Positions 43,161-55,488 are shown, counted from the first letter of the stretch. The stretch is DNA of 64,000 bases from Pseudomonas sivasensis (GCF_013778505.1 NZ_JAAOWU010000002.1:124001-188000), one strand, 5' to 3'. Translations and numbers: made by a program. Notes: generated by a model from the sequence alone, not told the origin.

Positions 43161-43754
43161 ATGCCCAAGGTCGGTATGCAACCCATACGCCGCCAACAGT
43201 TGATCGAAGCCACGTTGACGGCCATCGATCAGGTCGGAATGGGAGATGCCAGCATTGCGCTGATCGCCCGTTTGGCCGGCGTTTCGAACGGCATCATCAG
43301 TCACTACTTCAAGGACAAGAACGGCCTTATTGCAGCGACGATGCGCTACCTGATGAACGCGCTGATTGAGAACGTCCACGAACGCAGGCTTGCGCTCACG
43401 GACGACAGCCCACGGGCACACCTTCAGGTGATCATCGAGGGCAACTTCGATGCCAGCCAGGTCAACGGCCCGGCAATGAAAACCTGGTTGGCCTTCTGGG
43501 CAACCAGCATGCACCACCCGTCATTGCACAGGTTGCAGCGGATCAACGATCAACGTCTGTATTCCAACCTGTGCTGCCAGTTCCGCCGAACGCTGCCGCT
43601 GCCGCATGCACGCAAAGCAGCCCGAGGCCTGGCGGCGTTGATCGACGGTTTGTGGTTGCGCGGCGCCCTGTCGGGAGACGCTTTCGACACGGCGCAAGCG
43701 CAACGGATCGCTTACGAATACATGGATTTCCAATTGGCCAAGCAGGTGAGTTAG
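43161..43754 (+). CDS. betI: TetR-family repressor of choline-betaine genes
   Basis: A 197-aa repressor. The N-terminal helix-turn-helix ([46 protein letters not shown]) is the canonical BetI form, and the C-terminal ligand domain ([20 protein letters not shown]) is intact. GGAG precedes the ATG. First gene of betIBA. Confidence 0.95.
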   Translation: MPKVGMQPIRRQQLIEATLTAIDQVGMGDASIALIARLAGVSNGIISHYFKDKNGLIAATMRYLMNALIENVHERRLALTDDSPRAHLQVIIEGNFDASQVNGPAMKTWLAFWATSMHHPSLHRLQRINDQRLYSNLCCQFRRTLPLPHARKAARGLAALIDGLWLRGALSGDAFDTAQAQRIAYEYMDFQLAKQVS

Positions 43755-43864
43755 AGCCCTTATAAACGCTCAACCCCTGAACGTCTGCCGCTCAGTGTTG
43801 CCACACCCTTATGGCCCACTTAGCGGCGGGTAACGCCAACCACTTATGCACTTGCGAGGACTTT

Positions 43865-45337
43865 ATGGCCCGTTTCGACCTGCAAAAACTCTACATTGAC
43901 GGCGGCTACAGCGACGCTGGCAGCGATGCCACCTTCGAAGCCATCAACCCGGCTAACGGTGAAGTTCTCGCCCAAGTGCAACGCGCAACGAAAGAAGACG
44001 TTGAACGTGCCGTGGTCAGCGCCGAAAAAGGCCAGAAAATCTGGGCCGCCATGACCGCCATGGAGCGTTCGCGCATTCTGCGTCGGGCCGTCGACATCCT
44101 GCGCGAGCGCAACGACGAGCTGGCCGCCCTGGAAACTCTGGACACCGGCAAATCCTTCTCCGAAACCAAGTACGTCGACATCGTCACCGGCGCTGACGTA
44201 TTGGAATACTACGCAGGCCTGGTGCCAGCCATCGAAGGCGAGCAGATCCCACTGCGCGACACCTCGTTTGTCTACACCCGCCGCGAGCCGCTGGGCGTGG
44301 TCGCCGGTATCGGCGCGTGGAACTACCCGATCCAGATCGCCCTGTGGAAATCCGCACCGGCCCTGGCTGCCGGTAACGCGATGATCTTCAAGCCAAGCGA
44401 AGTCACTTCGCTGACCACCTTGAAACTGGCTGAGATCTACACCGAGGCTGGCGTTCCAGCTGGCGTGTTCAACGTACTGACTGGCAGCGGCCGTGAAGTC
44501 GGCACCTGGCTGACCGAGCACCCACGCATCGAGAAAGTCTCGTTCACCGGCGGCACCGACACCGGCAAGAAAGTCATGGCCAGCGCGTCGAGCTCTTCGC
44601 TCAAAGAAGTGACCATGGAACTGGGTGGCAAGTCGCCGCTGATCGTGTTCGAAGACGCCGACCTGGATCGTGCGGCCGACATCGCGATGATGGCCAACTT
44701 CTACAGCTCCGGTCAGGTCTGCACCAACGGCACTCGCGTGTTCGTGCCTAAGCACCTGCAAGCGGCGTTCGAAGCCAAGATCGTTGAGCGTGTTGCGCGC
44801 ATCCGCGTTGGCGACCCGCAAGACGACAACACCAACTTCGGTCCGCTGGTCAGCTTCGCCCACATGGAAAGCGTGCTGGGCTACATCGCCAAAGGCAAAG
44901 AGCAAGGCGCCCGCCTGCTGTGCGGCGGCGACCGCCTGACCGACGGCGACTTCGCCAAAGGCGCGTTCGTGGCACCGACTGTCTTCACCGACTGCACCGA
45001 CGACATGGTGATCGTGCGTGAAGAAATCTTCGGCCCGGTGATGAGCATCCTCACCTACGAAACCGAAGAAGAAGTGATCCGCCGCGCCAACGACACCGAC
45101 TTCGGTCTGGCCGCCGGCCTGGTCACCAAAGACCTGAACCGCGCTCACCGCGTGATTCATCAACTGGAAGCGGGTATCTGCTGGATCAACGCTTGGGGCG
45201 AGTCCGACGCAAAAATGCCGGTCGGCGGCTACAAGCAATCGGGTGTTGGCCGTGAGAACGGCATCAGCTCGCTGAATAACTTCACCCGCATCAAATCGGT
45301 ACAGGTTGAGCTGGGCGATTACGCCTCGGTGTTCTAA
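43865..45337 (+). CDS. betB: Betaine aldehyde dehydrogenase
   Basis: A 490-aa NAD(P)-dependent enzyme oxidising betaine aldehyde to glycine betaine. Catalytic Cys286 ([10 protein letters not shown]) and general base Glu252 (TMELGGKS) are at the positions known for P. aeruginosa BADH. The substrate aromatic residues and cation-site motif are conserved ([11 protein letters not shown]). ATG 43865 has GAGGAC upstream; a frame back to 43811 is unlikely. Confidence 0.96.
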   Translation: MARFDLQKLYIDGGYSDAGSDATFEAINPANGEVLAQVQRATKEDVERAVVSAEKGQKIWAAMTAMERSRILRRAVDILRERNDELAALETLDTGKSFSETKYVDIVTGADVLEYYAGLVPAIEGEQIPLRDTSFVYTRREPLGVVAGIGAWNYPIQIALWKSAPALAAGNAMIFKPSEVTSLTTLKLAEIYTEAGVPAGVFNVLTGSGREVGTWLTEHPRIEKVSFTGGTDTGKKVMASASSSSLKEVTMELGGKSPLIVFEDADLDRAADIAMMANFYSSGQVCTNGTRVFVPKHLQAAFEAKIVERVARIRVGDPQDDNTNFGPLVSFAHMESVLGYIAKGKEQGARLLCGGDRLTDGDFAKGAFVAPTVFTDCTDDMVIVREEIFGPVMSILTYETEEEVIRRANDTDFGLAAGLVTKDLNRAHRVIHQLEAGICWINAWGESDAKMPVGGYKQSGVGRENGISSLNNFTRIKSVQVELGDYASVF

Positions 45338-45368
45338 GACCCGAGCCTTGCGTTGCCTTTGAGGCCGC

Positions 45369-45441
45369 CATCGGGGGCAAGCCCCCTCCCACCTTTGACG
45401 GTGTGAACCCGATCACATGTGGGAGGGGGCTTGCCCCCGAT
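45369..45441. repeat. REP pair (inverted order) between betB and betA
   Basis: ATCGGGGGCAAGCCCCCTCCCAC followed by GTGGGAGGGGGCTTGCCCCCGAT, head-in order with a short ~25-bp spacer. It is inside the betIBA operon, 40 bp before betA. Confidence 0.92.
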
Positions 45442-45480
45442 GAGGCCCGACCTGACCACACATCAAAGAGGGTGCATTCA

Positions 45481-47184
45481 ATGTCCCAAGAATACGACTA
45501 CATCATTGTGGGTGCCGGCTCCGCCGGTAATACCCTGGCGACCCGTCTGACCGAAGACGAAGGCGTCACCGTCCTGCTGCTGGAAGCCGGCGGCCCCGAC
45601 TACCGCCTCGACTTCCGTACCCAAATGCCCGCCGCCCTGGCGTTCCCGCTGCAAGGCCGCCGCTACAACTGGGCCTACGAGACCGATCCAGAGCCACACA
45701 TGGACGGCCGTCGGATGGAATGCGGTCGCGGCAAGGGCCTGGGTGGCTCTTCGCTGATCAACGGCATGTGCTACATCCGCGGCAACGCCATGGACTACGA
45801 CAATTGGTCGAAGCTGCCAGGTCTGGAAGACTGGAGCTACCTCGATTGCCTGCCGTATTTCCGCAAGGCTGAAACCCGCGACATCGGCCCGAACGACTGG
45901 CATGGCGGCGATGGCCCGGTCAGCGTGACCACGCCTAAAGCCGGCAATAACCCGCTGTTCCACGCCATGGTTGAAGCGGGCGTGCAGGCCGGTTACCCGC
46001 GTACCGAAGACTTGAACGGCTACCAGCAGGAAGGCTTCGGCCCGATGGACCGTACCGTCACGCCTAACGGCCGTCGCGCCAGTACCGCGCGCGGTTACCT
46101 GGACACGGCCAAGAAGCGTTCGACCCTGACCATCGTCACCCACGCCCTCACCGACAAAGTCTTGTTCGAAGGCAAGCGTGCCGTTGGCGTGCGTTACCTG
46201 ATCGGTGCCGCCGAAGAGCGCGTTGAAGCCCGTGCGCGTAAAGAAGTGCTGGTGTGCAGCGGCGCAATCGCTTCGCCGCAACTGCTGCAACGCTCCGGCG
46301 TGGGCCCGGCCAAATTGCTGGAAAGCCTCGACATCCCGGTGGTCCATGACCTGCCTGGCGTCGGCGAAAACCTGCAGGACCACCTTGAGCTGTACCTGCA
46401 ATATGCGTGCACTCAGCCGGTGTCGCTGTACCCGTCGCTGCTCTGGTACAACCAGCCGGCCATCGGTGCCGAATGGCTGTTCAACGGCACCGGTATCGGC
46501 GCCAGCAACCAGTTCGAAGCGGGCGGTTTTATCCGTACCCGTGAAGAATTCGAATGGCCGAACATCCAGTATCACTTCCTGCCGGTAGCGATTAACTACA
46601 ACGGCAGCAACGGTGTGAAAGAGCACGGTTTCCAGGCACACATGGGCTCCATGCGCTCGCCGAGCCGTGGCCGCGTACAACTGAAGTCGAAGAACCCACG
46701 GGACTACCCGAGCATCCTCTTCAACTACATGGCCACCGAGCAGGACTGGCAGGAATTCCGCGATGGCATTCGCCTGACCCGTGAAATCATGCAGCAGCCG
46801 GCCCTCGATCAATACCGTGGCCGCGAAATTAGCCCGGGCATCGATGTGCAAACCGATGAGCAGTTGGACAAGTTCATCCGTGAGCACGCCGAAACCGCGT
46901 TCCACCCATCCTGCTCGTGCAAGATGGGCACCGACGAAATGGCCGTGGTGGATGGCGAAGGTCGCGTGCATGGCATGCAAGGTCTGCGTGTGGTCGATGC
47001 CTCGATCATGCCGATCATCACCACCGGTAACCTGAACGCGCCGACGATCATGATCGCCGAAAAAATCGCCGACAAGATCCGTGGTCGCCAGCCACTGCCG
47101 CGCAGCACGGCGGATTACTACGTGGCAGGCGATGCGCCGGTGCGTGGCAAGCCGTTGCGTGAAGTGGGGCCGACTGCGCAGTAA
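45481..47184 (+). CDS. betA: Choline dehydrogenase
   Basis: A 567-aa membrane-associated FAD-dependent GMC oxidoreductase converting choline to betaine aldehyde (and on to betaine). The ADP-binding motif is [10 protein letters not shown] at residues ~8-17. GMC signatures are present ([37 protein letters not shown]), as is the C-terminal catalytic His-Asn region (HPSCSCKMG ... [15 protein letters not shown]). GAGGGTGCATTC precedes ATG 45481. Confidence 0.96.
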   Translation: MSQEYDYIIVGAGSAGNTLATRLTEDEGVTVLLLEAGGPDYRLDFRTQMPAALAFPLQGRRYNWAYETDPEPHMDGRRMECGRGKGLGGSSLINGMCYIRGNAMDYDNWSKLPGLEDWSYLDCLPYFRKAETRDIGPNDWHGGDGPVSVTTPKAGNNPLFHAMVEAGVQAGYPRTEDLNGYQQEGFGPMDRTVTPNGRRASTARGYLDTAKKRSTLTIVTHALTDKVLFEGKRAVGVRYLIGAAEERVEARARKEVLVCSGAIASPQLLQRSGVGPAKLLESLDIPVVHDLPGVGENLQDHLELYLQYACTQPVSLYPSLLWYNQPAIGAEWLFNGTGIGASNQFEAGGFIRTREEFEWPNIQYHFLPVAINYNGSNGVKEHGFQAHMGSMRSPSRGRVQLKSKNPRDYPSILFNYMATEQDWQEFRDGIRLTREIMQQPALDQYRGREISPGIDVQTDEQLDKFIREHAETAFHPSCSCKMGTDEMAVVDGEGRVHGMQGLRVVDASIMPIITTGNLNAPTIMIAEKIADKIRGRQPLPRSTADYYVAGDAPVRGKPLREVGPTAQ

Positions 47185-47204
47185 CTGATTCACTGCGGTG
47201 CCTT

Positions 47205-47277
47205 CATCGGGGGCAAGCCCCCTCCCACATTTGAATGTATTCACAAATCAAGTGTGGGAAGGGGCTTGCCCCCGATA
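47205..47277. repeat. REP pair downstream of betA
   Basis: Inverted-order REP pair; the right copy has GTGGGAAGGGG instead of GTGGGAGGGG. It closes the bet operon. Confidence 0.9.
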
Positions 47278-47387
47278 GGGCCCGATCAGGCACTGCAAAC
47301 CTTACCTCTACACTTTCCTTGATCAGCCCCCAGCCCAGGCCTACTCTGTTTGCCTGCCCGCGCTGAGCTGCCCACAAGGAAGGCCCC

Positions 47388-48830
47388 ATGTTCGAACACC
47401 ACGCCACACTCAAACGGCATTTCAGTGCCCTGCGCACTACCGCCGATTTCTTCTCCCTACGCTACGTTCGCGAATCCGGCCAGTACCTGTCGGTGCGCAA
47501 GAACGTCGCCGAACCGCCACACTTGAGCAACGACGAAGGCGCCATGCTCACCGTGCGTCTCGACGGTGTCGAAGCCTACGCCGCGACCAACGACATTTCC
47601 CTTGCCGGCCTGCAAGCCGCCCTTGAGCGCGCCGAACAGCAAGCCCGGCAGATCAAGCCTCACGCCCTGCTGGATGTGCGCGACCAACACGTCTCCAGCG
47701 ACATCGCCGACTATCTGTCGCCTGACCTCGACCAAGCCTTCCCGTCCCTAAGTGACTGCTATCACCTGCTTGGCGACGAATCGGCCGCCGTGCCCAAGGA
47801 CGAGCGCCTGGTCAGTTGGGACGTCAGCCTGGGTCTGACCCACGTCGAGCAGATCTACCTCAATACTGCCGGCGCCGAGCTGCGCCAGGCCCAGCGTTTT
47901 GTGTTCCCTGGCGTCAACGTTACAGCCTTTGACGGCAACGACAGCCAGACCCGCACCCTCGGCGGCAGCAACTTTGGCCAGCAAGGCGGGTTTGAGGTGA
48001 TCAACCGTTTCGGCCTGGTCGGCGCGGCCCCGCGCATTGCCGACGAAGCCCTGCAACTGCTGCTGGCGCCGAACACGCCCCAAGGCCCGCGCGACCTGCT
48101 GCTGATGCCTGACCAGATGATCCTGCAGATCCACGAGTCCATCGGCCACCCGCTGGAACTGGACCGTATTCTCGGCGACGAGCGCAACTACGCCGGCACC
48201 AGTTTTGTGAAGGCCAGCGACTTTGGCCACCTGCAATACGGCTCCAAGCTGCTCAATGTGACGTTCGACCCGAACATTCCCGAGCAGCTCGCCAGCTACA
48301 GCCATGACGACGACGGCACCGCCGCCAGCAAGCAATTCCTGATACGCGAAGGGCTGTTGATCAAGCCGCTGGGTGGGGCACTGTCGCAATTTCGATCCGG
48401 CATGAGCGGCGTAGCCAACAGCCGCGCCAGCAGTTGGAACCGCGCGCCGATCGACCGCATGGCCAACCTGAATATCGAAGCCGGCGACAAGAGCCTGGCG
48501 CAACTGATTGGCGGCATCGAAAACGGCATCCTGATGTCGACCAACCGTTCATGGTCCATCGACGATGCGCGCAACAAATTCCAGTTCGGCTGCGAATGGG
48601 GCCAGTTGATTGAAAACGGTGAGCTCAAGGGCGTGGTGAAGAATCCCAACTACCGAGCTATTTCCGCGCAGTTCTGGCGCAAGCTCAGCGCCGTGGGTGA
48701 CGCCAGCACCACCAAGGTGCTGGGCACGCCGAACTGCGGCAAGGGCGAACCCAACCAGGTGATCCGTGTCGGCCACGCCTCACCCGCGTGTGTGTTCAGC
48801 AACATTGACGTATTTGGGGGAGATGCCTGA
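47388..48830 (+). CDS. TldD-family metalloprotease subunit
   Basis: A 480-aa TldD-type subunit. The zinc motif HESIGH is at residues 249-254, and GGIENGILMSTNRSWSIDDARNKFQFGCE is the downstream conserved block. TldD with its partner TldE forms a peptidase that digests unfolded or linear peptides and matures some RiPPs (microcin B17) and CcdA in E. coli. No precursor peptide is visible beside it. Because the usual Pseudomonas tldD/pmbA genes lie elsewhere, this seems a second, divergent pair. AAGGAAGG lies 5-12 bp before the ATG. The stop shares a base with the next start. Confidence 0.88.
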   Translation: MFEHHATLKRHFSALRTTADFFSLRYVRESGQYLSVRKNVAEPPHLSNDEGAMLTVRLDGVEAYAATNDISLAGLQAALERAEQQARQIKPHALLDVRDQHVSSDIADYLSPDLDQAFPSLSDCYHLLGDESAAVPKDERLVSWDVSLGLTHVEQIYLNTAGAELRQAQRFVFPGVNVTAFDGNDSQTRTLGGSNFGQQGGFEVINRFGLVGAAPRIADEALQLLLAPNTPQGPRDLLLMPDQMILQIHESIGHPLELDRILGDERNYAGTSFVKASDFGHLQYGSKLLNVTFDPNIPEQLASYSHDDDGTAASKQFLIREGLLIKPLGGALSQFRSGMSGVANSRASSWNRAPIDRMANLNIEAGDKSLAQLIGGIENGILMSTNRSWSIDDARNKFQFGCEWGQLIENGELKGVVKNPNYRAISAQFWRKLSAVGDASTTKVLGTPNCGKGEPNQVIRVGHASPACVFSNIDVFGGDA

Positions 48831-50146
48831 TGAATACCTTCAAGGCATTGGTGGAGTGGCTCAAGCAGGCCATCACCGAAAAGGAACAATTTCACCTGAG
48901 CTATGCGGCCGAGGCGTCCGAGTTCGTGCGGTTCAACCACGCCAAGGTGCGCCAGGCCGGACAAGTGCAACAGGCCAGCCTCAACCTGAAACTGATCAAC
49001 GATGGCCGCCACGCCGACCTCGCTATCACCCTGGCCGGCACGCCTGAGCTGGACCGCCAGCGCCTCGCCGATGGCCTGCAACAACTGCGCGAAACCTTGC
49101 CGTTGCTGCCCCATGACCCGTATCTGTTGCTCAACCACGATGCCTGGCACAGCCACAACGAACAGGCCCAGCCGTTGCCCGACCTGGCCCTCGTGCTGGA
49201 GGACATCAGCCAGGCCACTGACGGCGTGGACTTGGTCGGCATCTACGCCGCCGGGCCGATCAGCCGTGGCTTTGCCAGTTCCGATGGGGCATTCGGCTGG
49301 CACCAGGCCAATAGCTTCAACTTCGACTTCAGCCTGTTCCATGCCAACGGCGAAGCGGTAAAGGCCAACTATGCCGGGCACACCTGGGACAGCGCCGAGT
49401 TTGCCCGCCGCTTGGAACAGGCCCGCAACCAGCTTGAGTTCCTCGGTCGACCGTTGCACACCCTGGCGCCCGGGCAGTATCGCGCCTACCTCGCCCCGGC
49501 GGCGCTGGAAGAAATCATCAGCATCATCACTTGGGGTGGTTTCTCCGCACAGGCCATCGCCAGCAAAGGCAGCTCACTGCAAAAGCTGTACGCGGGCGAG
49601 CAACACCTCAGCCCGCTGGTAACAGTGAACGAACACGTCAGCGGCTCCCTGAGCCAGGCGTTTTCCAGCGAGGGCTACCCGCGCGGCGATGTCACGCTGA
49701 TCAACGCGGGCAAGGCCGAAGGCCAACTGGTTAACTCGCGCAGTGCCGCCGAATATGGTCTCAGCACCAACGGCGCCAGCAGCGACGAATCCCCCAGTGC
49801 CTTGCAGATGGCAGCGGGCAGCCTGGCCGAAGCTGACATCCTCAAACAACTCGGCACCGGGCTGTACATCAGCAACCTGTGGTACCTGAACTATTCAGAC
49901 CTGCCCGCCGCCCGCCTCACCGGCATGACGCGCTTCGCCACGTTCTGGGTGGAAGACGGCGAGATCAAAGCGCCGGTCAGCACCATGCGGTTTGATGACA
50001 GCGTCTACAGCCTGCTCGGCTCGCAGTTGGAAGCCCTCACCGCTGAGCGCGAGTTGCTACTGTCGGCCAGCACCTACGGACAGCGCAACACTGCATCCAA
50101 CCTGTTGCCGGGGGCCTTGGTAAAACGCCTGACCCTGACTCTCTAA
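48830..50146 (+). CDS. TldE/PmbA-family partner subunit
   Basis: A 438-aa TldE-like protein without the HExxxH motif, as expected for the non-catalytic partner. Conserved C-terminal blocks are visible (GTGLYISNLWYLNYSDLPAARLTGMTR, FWVEDGEIKAPVSTMRFDDSVYSLLGSQLEALT). Overlaps tldD by one base (TGATG), so the pair is translationally coupled. Length is near the family norm. Confidence 0.88.
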   Translation: MNTFKALVEWLKQAITEKEQFHLSYAAEASEFVRFNHAKVRQAGQVQQASLNLKLINDGRHADLAITLAGTPELDRQRLADGLQQLRETLPLLPHDPYLLLNHDAWHSHNEQAQPLPDLALVLEDISQATDGVDLVGIYAAGPISRGFASSDGAFGWHQANSFNFDFSLFHANGEAVKANYAGHTWDSAEFARRLEQARNQLEFLGRPLHTLAPGQYRAYLAPAALEEIISIITWGGFSAQAIASKGSSLQKLYAGEQHLSPLVTVNEHVSGSLSQAFSSEGYPRGDVTLINAGKAEGQLVNSRSAAEYGLSTNGASSDESPSALQMAAGSLAEADILKQLGTGLYISNLWYLNYSDLPAARLTGMTRFATFWVEDGEIKAPVSTMRFDDSVYSLLGSQLEALTAERELLLSASTYGQRNTASNLLPGALVKRLTLTL

Positions 50147-50157
50147 ACATCAAATGC

Positions 50158-50181
50158 CTGTGGGAGGAGCCCCTCCCACAG
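50158..50181. repeat. Solo REP-derived hairpin
   Basis: CTGTGGGAGG-AGCC-CCTCCCACAG, a perfect 10-bp stem just after the TldE gene; it looks like a fused or collapsed REP pair and may act as a terminator hairpin, though no T-run follows. Confidence 0.75.
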
Positions 50182-50329
50182 TGTTTTGTGCTGATTTCAG
50201 ACATCCCGGTTTCGGCCCTTCCTACCGTAAATTCTCTTCCTGTCCGTTTGCACGGGCGGCCTGTTGTCGCCTGCAAAAAACCTCGCTATAACAGCTAGTG
50301 GCATACCGCCACATACTGGAAGTACTGCG

Positions 50330-51220
50330 ATGAACCATGGAAGTTTCGTCATACAAAAGCTGTTCAAACACTACAACGTTCACATGGAGCAACTGGGTCA
50401 CGACCCGCAAAAGAAAACGGTACTGATGGTCAATGGCGCGCTCTCCACCACCCGCTCCTTCGCCCGCACCAGCAAATGCCTGGCCGAGCATTTCAATGTG
50501 CTGCTCTTCGATTTGCCATTCTCCGGCTATTCCCGCGAGCACAACACCGACCTGGACCTAGTGACCAAAGACGACGAAGTGCAGATGCTGCGCGCCCTGG
50601 TGGAACGCTTCGAGGTCAACCACCTGGTATCGGCCTCCTGGGGTGGCATCTCCACGCTGCTGACCCTCGCGCACAACCCGCCGTCCATCGAAAGCTCGGT
50701 GGTGATGGCCCTGGCGCCCAACCTCAACCAACCCATGCTCGACTACGTGGAGCGCGTGCGTGTGCTGATCGAGGCCGATGACAAATCCGCTGTCGGCCAC
50801 TTGCTCAACGAGACGGTCGGCAAATACCTCTCGCCCCGGCTCAAACGAAATAACCACCGTCACCTGTCGACCATGGCCACCACCGAGTACCGCCAGGCGC
50901 GCTTCCATATCCATCAGGTACTCGGCCTGGGCGACGGCAACTACCTGCCAGCACTGCGGCAGATTGAAACGCCGGTGCATTTCCTCAACGGCGCCCTGGA
51001 CGAATACACCCCGGCCGCCGAAGCCCAGCTGTTCAAGCATTACGTGGCCCGCAGCAGCTTTGCAGTGGCCGAGCACACCGGTCATTTGCTTGATCTGGAG
51101 TCCCGCGAGGCCGCGTTATCGGTGCACCGCGCGCTGCTGAATTTTTTGGTGGGCGAGCACGCGGTGTTGTCGGACTTAGACGAACCGCCAGTGGGAAAAA
51201 GCGCGACGAATGGCGCATAA
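50330..51220 (+). CDS. RhlA/PhaG-type alpha/beta hydrolase (3-hydroxyacyl transfer)
   Basis: A 296-aa alpha/beta-hydrolase-fold protein. The nucleophile elbow is SASWGG with Ser103; the acid is Asp in GALDEYT and the base His in [10 protein letters not shown]. Long stretches ([38 protein letters not shown]) look much closer to rhamnolipid RhlA than to PhaG as I remember them. RhlA makes 3-(3-hydroxyalkanoyloxy)alkanoate lipids from 3-hydroxyacyl-ACP. No rhlB or rhlC is nearby; an MFS exporter follows by 35 bp. The ATG 50330 gives the family N-terminus, but the ribosome site is weak. Confidence 0.78.
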   Translation: MNHGSFVIQKLFKHYNVHMEQLGHDPQKKTVLMVNGALSTTRSFARTSKCLAEHFNVLLFDLPFSGYSREHNTDLDLVTKDDEVQMLRALVERFEVNHLVSASWGGISTLLTLAHNPPSIESSVVMALAPNLNQPMLDYVERVRVLIEADDKSAVGHLLNETVGKYLSPRLKRNNHRHLSTMATTEYRQARFHIHQVLGLGDGNYLPALRQIETPVHFLNGALDEYTPAAEAQLFKHYVARSSFAVAEHTGHLLDLESREAALSVHRALLNFLVGEHAVLSDLDEPPVGKSATNGA

Positions 51221-51255
51221 TCGCCAACACATAGCCTGCTAACAAAAGGGTTCCC

Positions 51256-52683
51256 ATGCCGAATCGCGTCCCGCTCGATGACAAGACCGCCCGCTGGCTC
51301 CCCTGGGTGGTGGCGATTGCCTTCTTCATGCAGTCGCTGGACGGGACGATTCTGAATACGGCGCTGCCGGCAATGGCGCGGGACCTCGCCGAGAACCCGC
51401 TGCGTATGCAAGGTGTGGTGATCGCCTACATGCTCACCGTCGCCCTGCTGATCCCGGCGTCCGGCTGGATTGCCGACCGCTTCGGCACTAAGAAAATCTT
51501 CTTTGGCGCGATCATGCTGTTCAGCATCGGCTCCTTGCTGTGCGCCTTGTCCAGCAGCCTGACCATGCTGGTGGGTGCGCGGGTGATCCAAGGCTTGGGC
51601 GGCGCGCTGATGCTGCCGGTCGGAAGGCTGGTCGTTCTCCGCGCTTACCCGCGCTCCGAGCTCGTGCGGATCATGGGCTTCATCACCATTCCTGGCCTGC
51701 TCGGCCCATTGCTCGGCCCAACCATGGGCGGCTGGATGGTGCAATACCTGACCTGGCACTGGATCTTCCTGATCAACCTGCCGGTGGGCATGATCGGCTG
51801 CTACGCCGTGTGGAAATTCATCCCCGACCTGCGCGGCAGCGAGCGCACACGCTTTGATGGCCTCGGCTTTTTGCTGTTCGGCGCGGCGATGGTGTTGATC
51901 ACCATCGCTATGGAAGGCCTGGGCGAACTGCATCTTCCGCACCTGCGGGTGATGTTGCTGCTGTTCGGCGGGCTGGCGTGCCTGGCGGCGTATTGGCTGC
52001 GGGCCGGGCATATCGACAATGCGCTGTTCTCGCCGGTGCTGTTCAAGACGCGCACGTTTGCGGTGGGCATTCTGGGCAACCTGTTCGCCCGCTTGGGCAG
52101 CGGCGCGCTGCCGTTCCTGGTGCCGCTGTTGTTGCAGGTAGCGCTGGGTTATTCGCCATCGCAAGCCGGCATGAGCATGCTGCCCCTGGCGGCGGCGGCG
52201 ATGTTTGCCAAGTCCGTAGCGCGTCCGTTGATCGAGCGCCTGGGTTATCGCATCGTGCTCACCGGCAATACCCTGGCGCTGGGGATGATGCTCGCCAGCA
52301 TGGGTCTGGTTACGGAACAGACGCCCTACCCTTTGCTGCTGGGCATGCTCGCGGTGCTGGGGGCGATCAACTCCTTGCAATTCACCGCGATGAACACCGT
52401 GACCCTGATCGACCTCGACGACGCTCAGGCCAGCAGCGGCAACAGTTTGCTTTCGGTGGTGGCGCAACTGTCTCTGAGCCTGGGCGTGGCCTGCGCCGGT
52501 GCGCTGCTCGGCGGCTTCACTGCCGAATCGGGCAATGATGGCGTGGAAAGTGTGTTGGGCGCCTTCCAGTTGACCTTCCTCACCGTGGGCATCATGGCGA
52601 TGCTGGCGGCGGCGATCTTCCTGCAACTGTCGCCAACAGACGGCAAACGGGTGGTCAACCCGGACCAACATATCGAGCATTAA
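51256..52683 (+). CDS. mdtD: DHA2-family MFS transporter (MdtD-like)
   Basis: A 475-aa proton-driven exporter with about 14 hydrophobic segments and the DHA motifs (FMQSLDGTILNTALPAMA; GWIADRFGTKKIFF; GARVIQGLGGALMLPVGRLVVLR). AAAGGG precedes the ATG. It follows the RhlA-like gene closely and may be co-transcribed, which makes export of an acyl product a reasonable but untested idea. Confidence 0.87.
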   Translation: MPNRVPLDDKTARWLPWVVAIAFFMQSLDGTILNTALPAMARDLAENPLRMQGVVIAYMLTVALLIPASGWIADRFGTKKIFFGAIMLFSIGSLLCALSSSLTMLVGARVIQGLGGALMLPVGRLVVLRAYPRSELVRIMGFITIPGLLGPLLGPTMGGWMVQYLTWHWIFLINLPVGMIGCYAVWKFIPDLRGSERTRFDGLGFLLFGAAMVLITIAMEGLGELHLPHLRVMLLLFGGLACLAAYWLRAGHIDNALFSPVLFKTRTFAVGILGNLFARLGSGALPFLVPLLLQVALGYSPSQAGMSMLPLAAAAMFAKSVARPLIERLGYRIVLTGNTLALGMMLASMGLVTEQTPYPLLLGMLAVLGAINSLQFTAMNTVTLIDLDDAQASSGNSLLSVVAQLSLSLGVACAGALLGGFTAESGNDGVESVLGAFQLTFLTVGIMAMLAAAIFLQLSPTDGKRVVNPDQHIEH

Positions 52684-52765
52684 GCGGCGTCTCGTCTAGA
52701 ACTTGCGGGGAAATTCCCACAGGGCTGGTACACTGCGCGACATTTTGTTTTGCAGAGCCAGTCCC

Positions 52766-54151
<1,386 letters not shown>

Positions 54152-54178
54152 CACCATCTCCGCACCAATGGAGATCCA

Positions 54179-54269
54179 ATGTGGGAGGGGGCTTGCCCCC
54201 GATAGCGGAGTGTCAGTCAATATAGCTGTGACTGAACCGCCGCTATCGGGGGTAAGCCCCCTCCCACAT
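54179..54269. repeat. REPIN
   Basis: Inverted REP pair between dbpA and the flavoprotein gene; the right copy has GGGGTAAGCCCC in place of GGGGCAAGCCCC. Confidence 0.92.
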
Positions 54270-54309
54270 TAACTGCATTCCAAATCAGAATTTGTATGAG
54301 GACACCGTT

Positions 54310-55488
54310 TTGCGCTCGACCGAAGTTGTGATCATTGGCGCCGGCGCCGCAGGCTTGATGTGCGCACTGACCGCCGCCGGGCGCGGGCGCAAGGTGATGC
54401 TGATCGACCATGCGAACAAGGCCGGCAAGAAGATCCTGATGTCCGGCGGTGGCCGCTGCAATTTCACCAATATGTACACCGAGCCGGCCAACTTCCTCTC
54501 GCACAACGCGCACTTCTGCAAATCCGCCCTGGCCCGCTACACCCAGTGGGACTTTATCGGGCTGGTGGACAAGCACGGCGTGCCATATCACGAGAAGAAG
54601 CTGGGCCAGTTGTTCTGCGATAACAAGTCCAGCGACATCCTCGGCATGCTGCTCGACGAATGCATCCAGACCGGCGTGAGCATGCACTTGGACACGTCGA
54701 TCCAGGAGATTGCCAAGGTCGACGGCGGCTACCAGTTGCAAACCACGCTGGGTGAGTTGCGCTGCGAATCCCTGGTGATCGCCACCGGCGGCTTGTCGAT
54801 TCCGACCCTGGGCGCCACCGGTTTTGGTTATCAAGTGGCCAAGCAATTCGGTCACGAACTGCTGCCAACCCGCGCCGGGCTGGTGCCGTTCACCATCACT
54901 GATCAGCTCAAGGACTTGTGCGGCGAGTTGTCCGGCACCTCCGTGGACTGTCTGGTCAGCTGCAACGACCAGAGCTTTCGCGAGAACATTCTATTTACCC
55001 ACCGTGGCCTGAGCGGTCCGGCGATCTTGCAGATTTCCTCCTATTGGGAATCCGGCGACACCGTGGAAATCAACCTGCTGCCCGACCAAGACGCCCACAC
55101 CTGGCTGCAACAGCAACAGGTCGAGCGCCCCAACAGCGAGCTGAAAACCCTGCTGGGTGAGATCTTCACCAAGAAGATGGCCAACCTGCTGGCGGACACC
55201 TGGTTTGCGTCCAAGCCGATGAAGCAGTACACCCACGCCGAAATTGCCGACATCGCGCAGAAGCTGGGGAGCTGGCAGCTGGTGCCGGCGGGCACCGAGG
55301 GCTATCGCACCGCCGAGGTGACGTTGGGTGGGGTGGACACGCGGGAAGTGTCGTCCAAAACCATGGAATCGCTGAAAAGCCCTGGCTTGTACTTTATTGG
55401 GGAAGTGCTGGACGTGACCGGCCATCTGGGCGGGTTTAACTTCCAGTGGGCGTGGGCTTCCGGTTACGCGGCCGCGCAGTTTGTTTGA
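54310..55488 (+). CDS. YhiN/BaiN-family NAD(P)/FAD-dependent oxidoreductase
   Basis: A 392-aa flavoprotein (HI0933-like). It has an N-terminal FAD-binding motif VVIIGAGAAGLMCALTAAGRG, the family signature AGKKILMSGGGRCNFTN, and a C-terminal GGVDTREVSSKTMESLKSPGLYFIGEVLDVTGHLGGFNFQWAWASG. Start is uncertain: TTG 54310 has GAGGA 7 bp upstream, and an in-frame TTG at 54292 is possible. The physiological substrate is unknown. Confidence 0.87.
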   Translation: MRSTEVVIIGAGAAGLMCALTAAGRGRKVMLIDHANKAGKKILMSGGGRCNFTNMYTEPANFLSHNAHFCKSALARYTQWDFIGLVDKHGVPYHEKKLGQLFCDNKSSDILGMLLDECIQTGVSMHLDTSIQEIAKVDGGYQLQTTLGELRCESLVIATGGLSIPTLGATGFGYQVAKQFGHELLPTRAGLVPFTITDQLKDLCGELSGTSVDCLVSCNDQSFRENILFTHRGLSGPAILQISSYWESGDTVEINLLPDQDAHTWLQQQQVERPNSELKTLLGEIFTKKMANLLADTWFASKPMKQYTHAEIADIAQKLGSWQLVPAGTEGYRTAEVTLGGVDTREVSSKTMESLKSPGLYFIGEVLDVTGHLGGFNFQWAWASGYAAAQFV

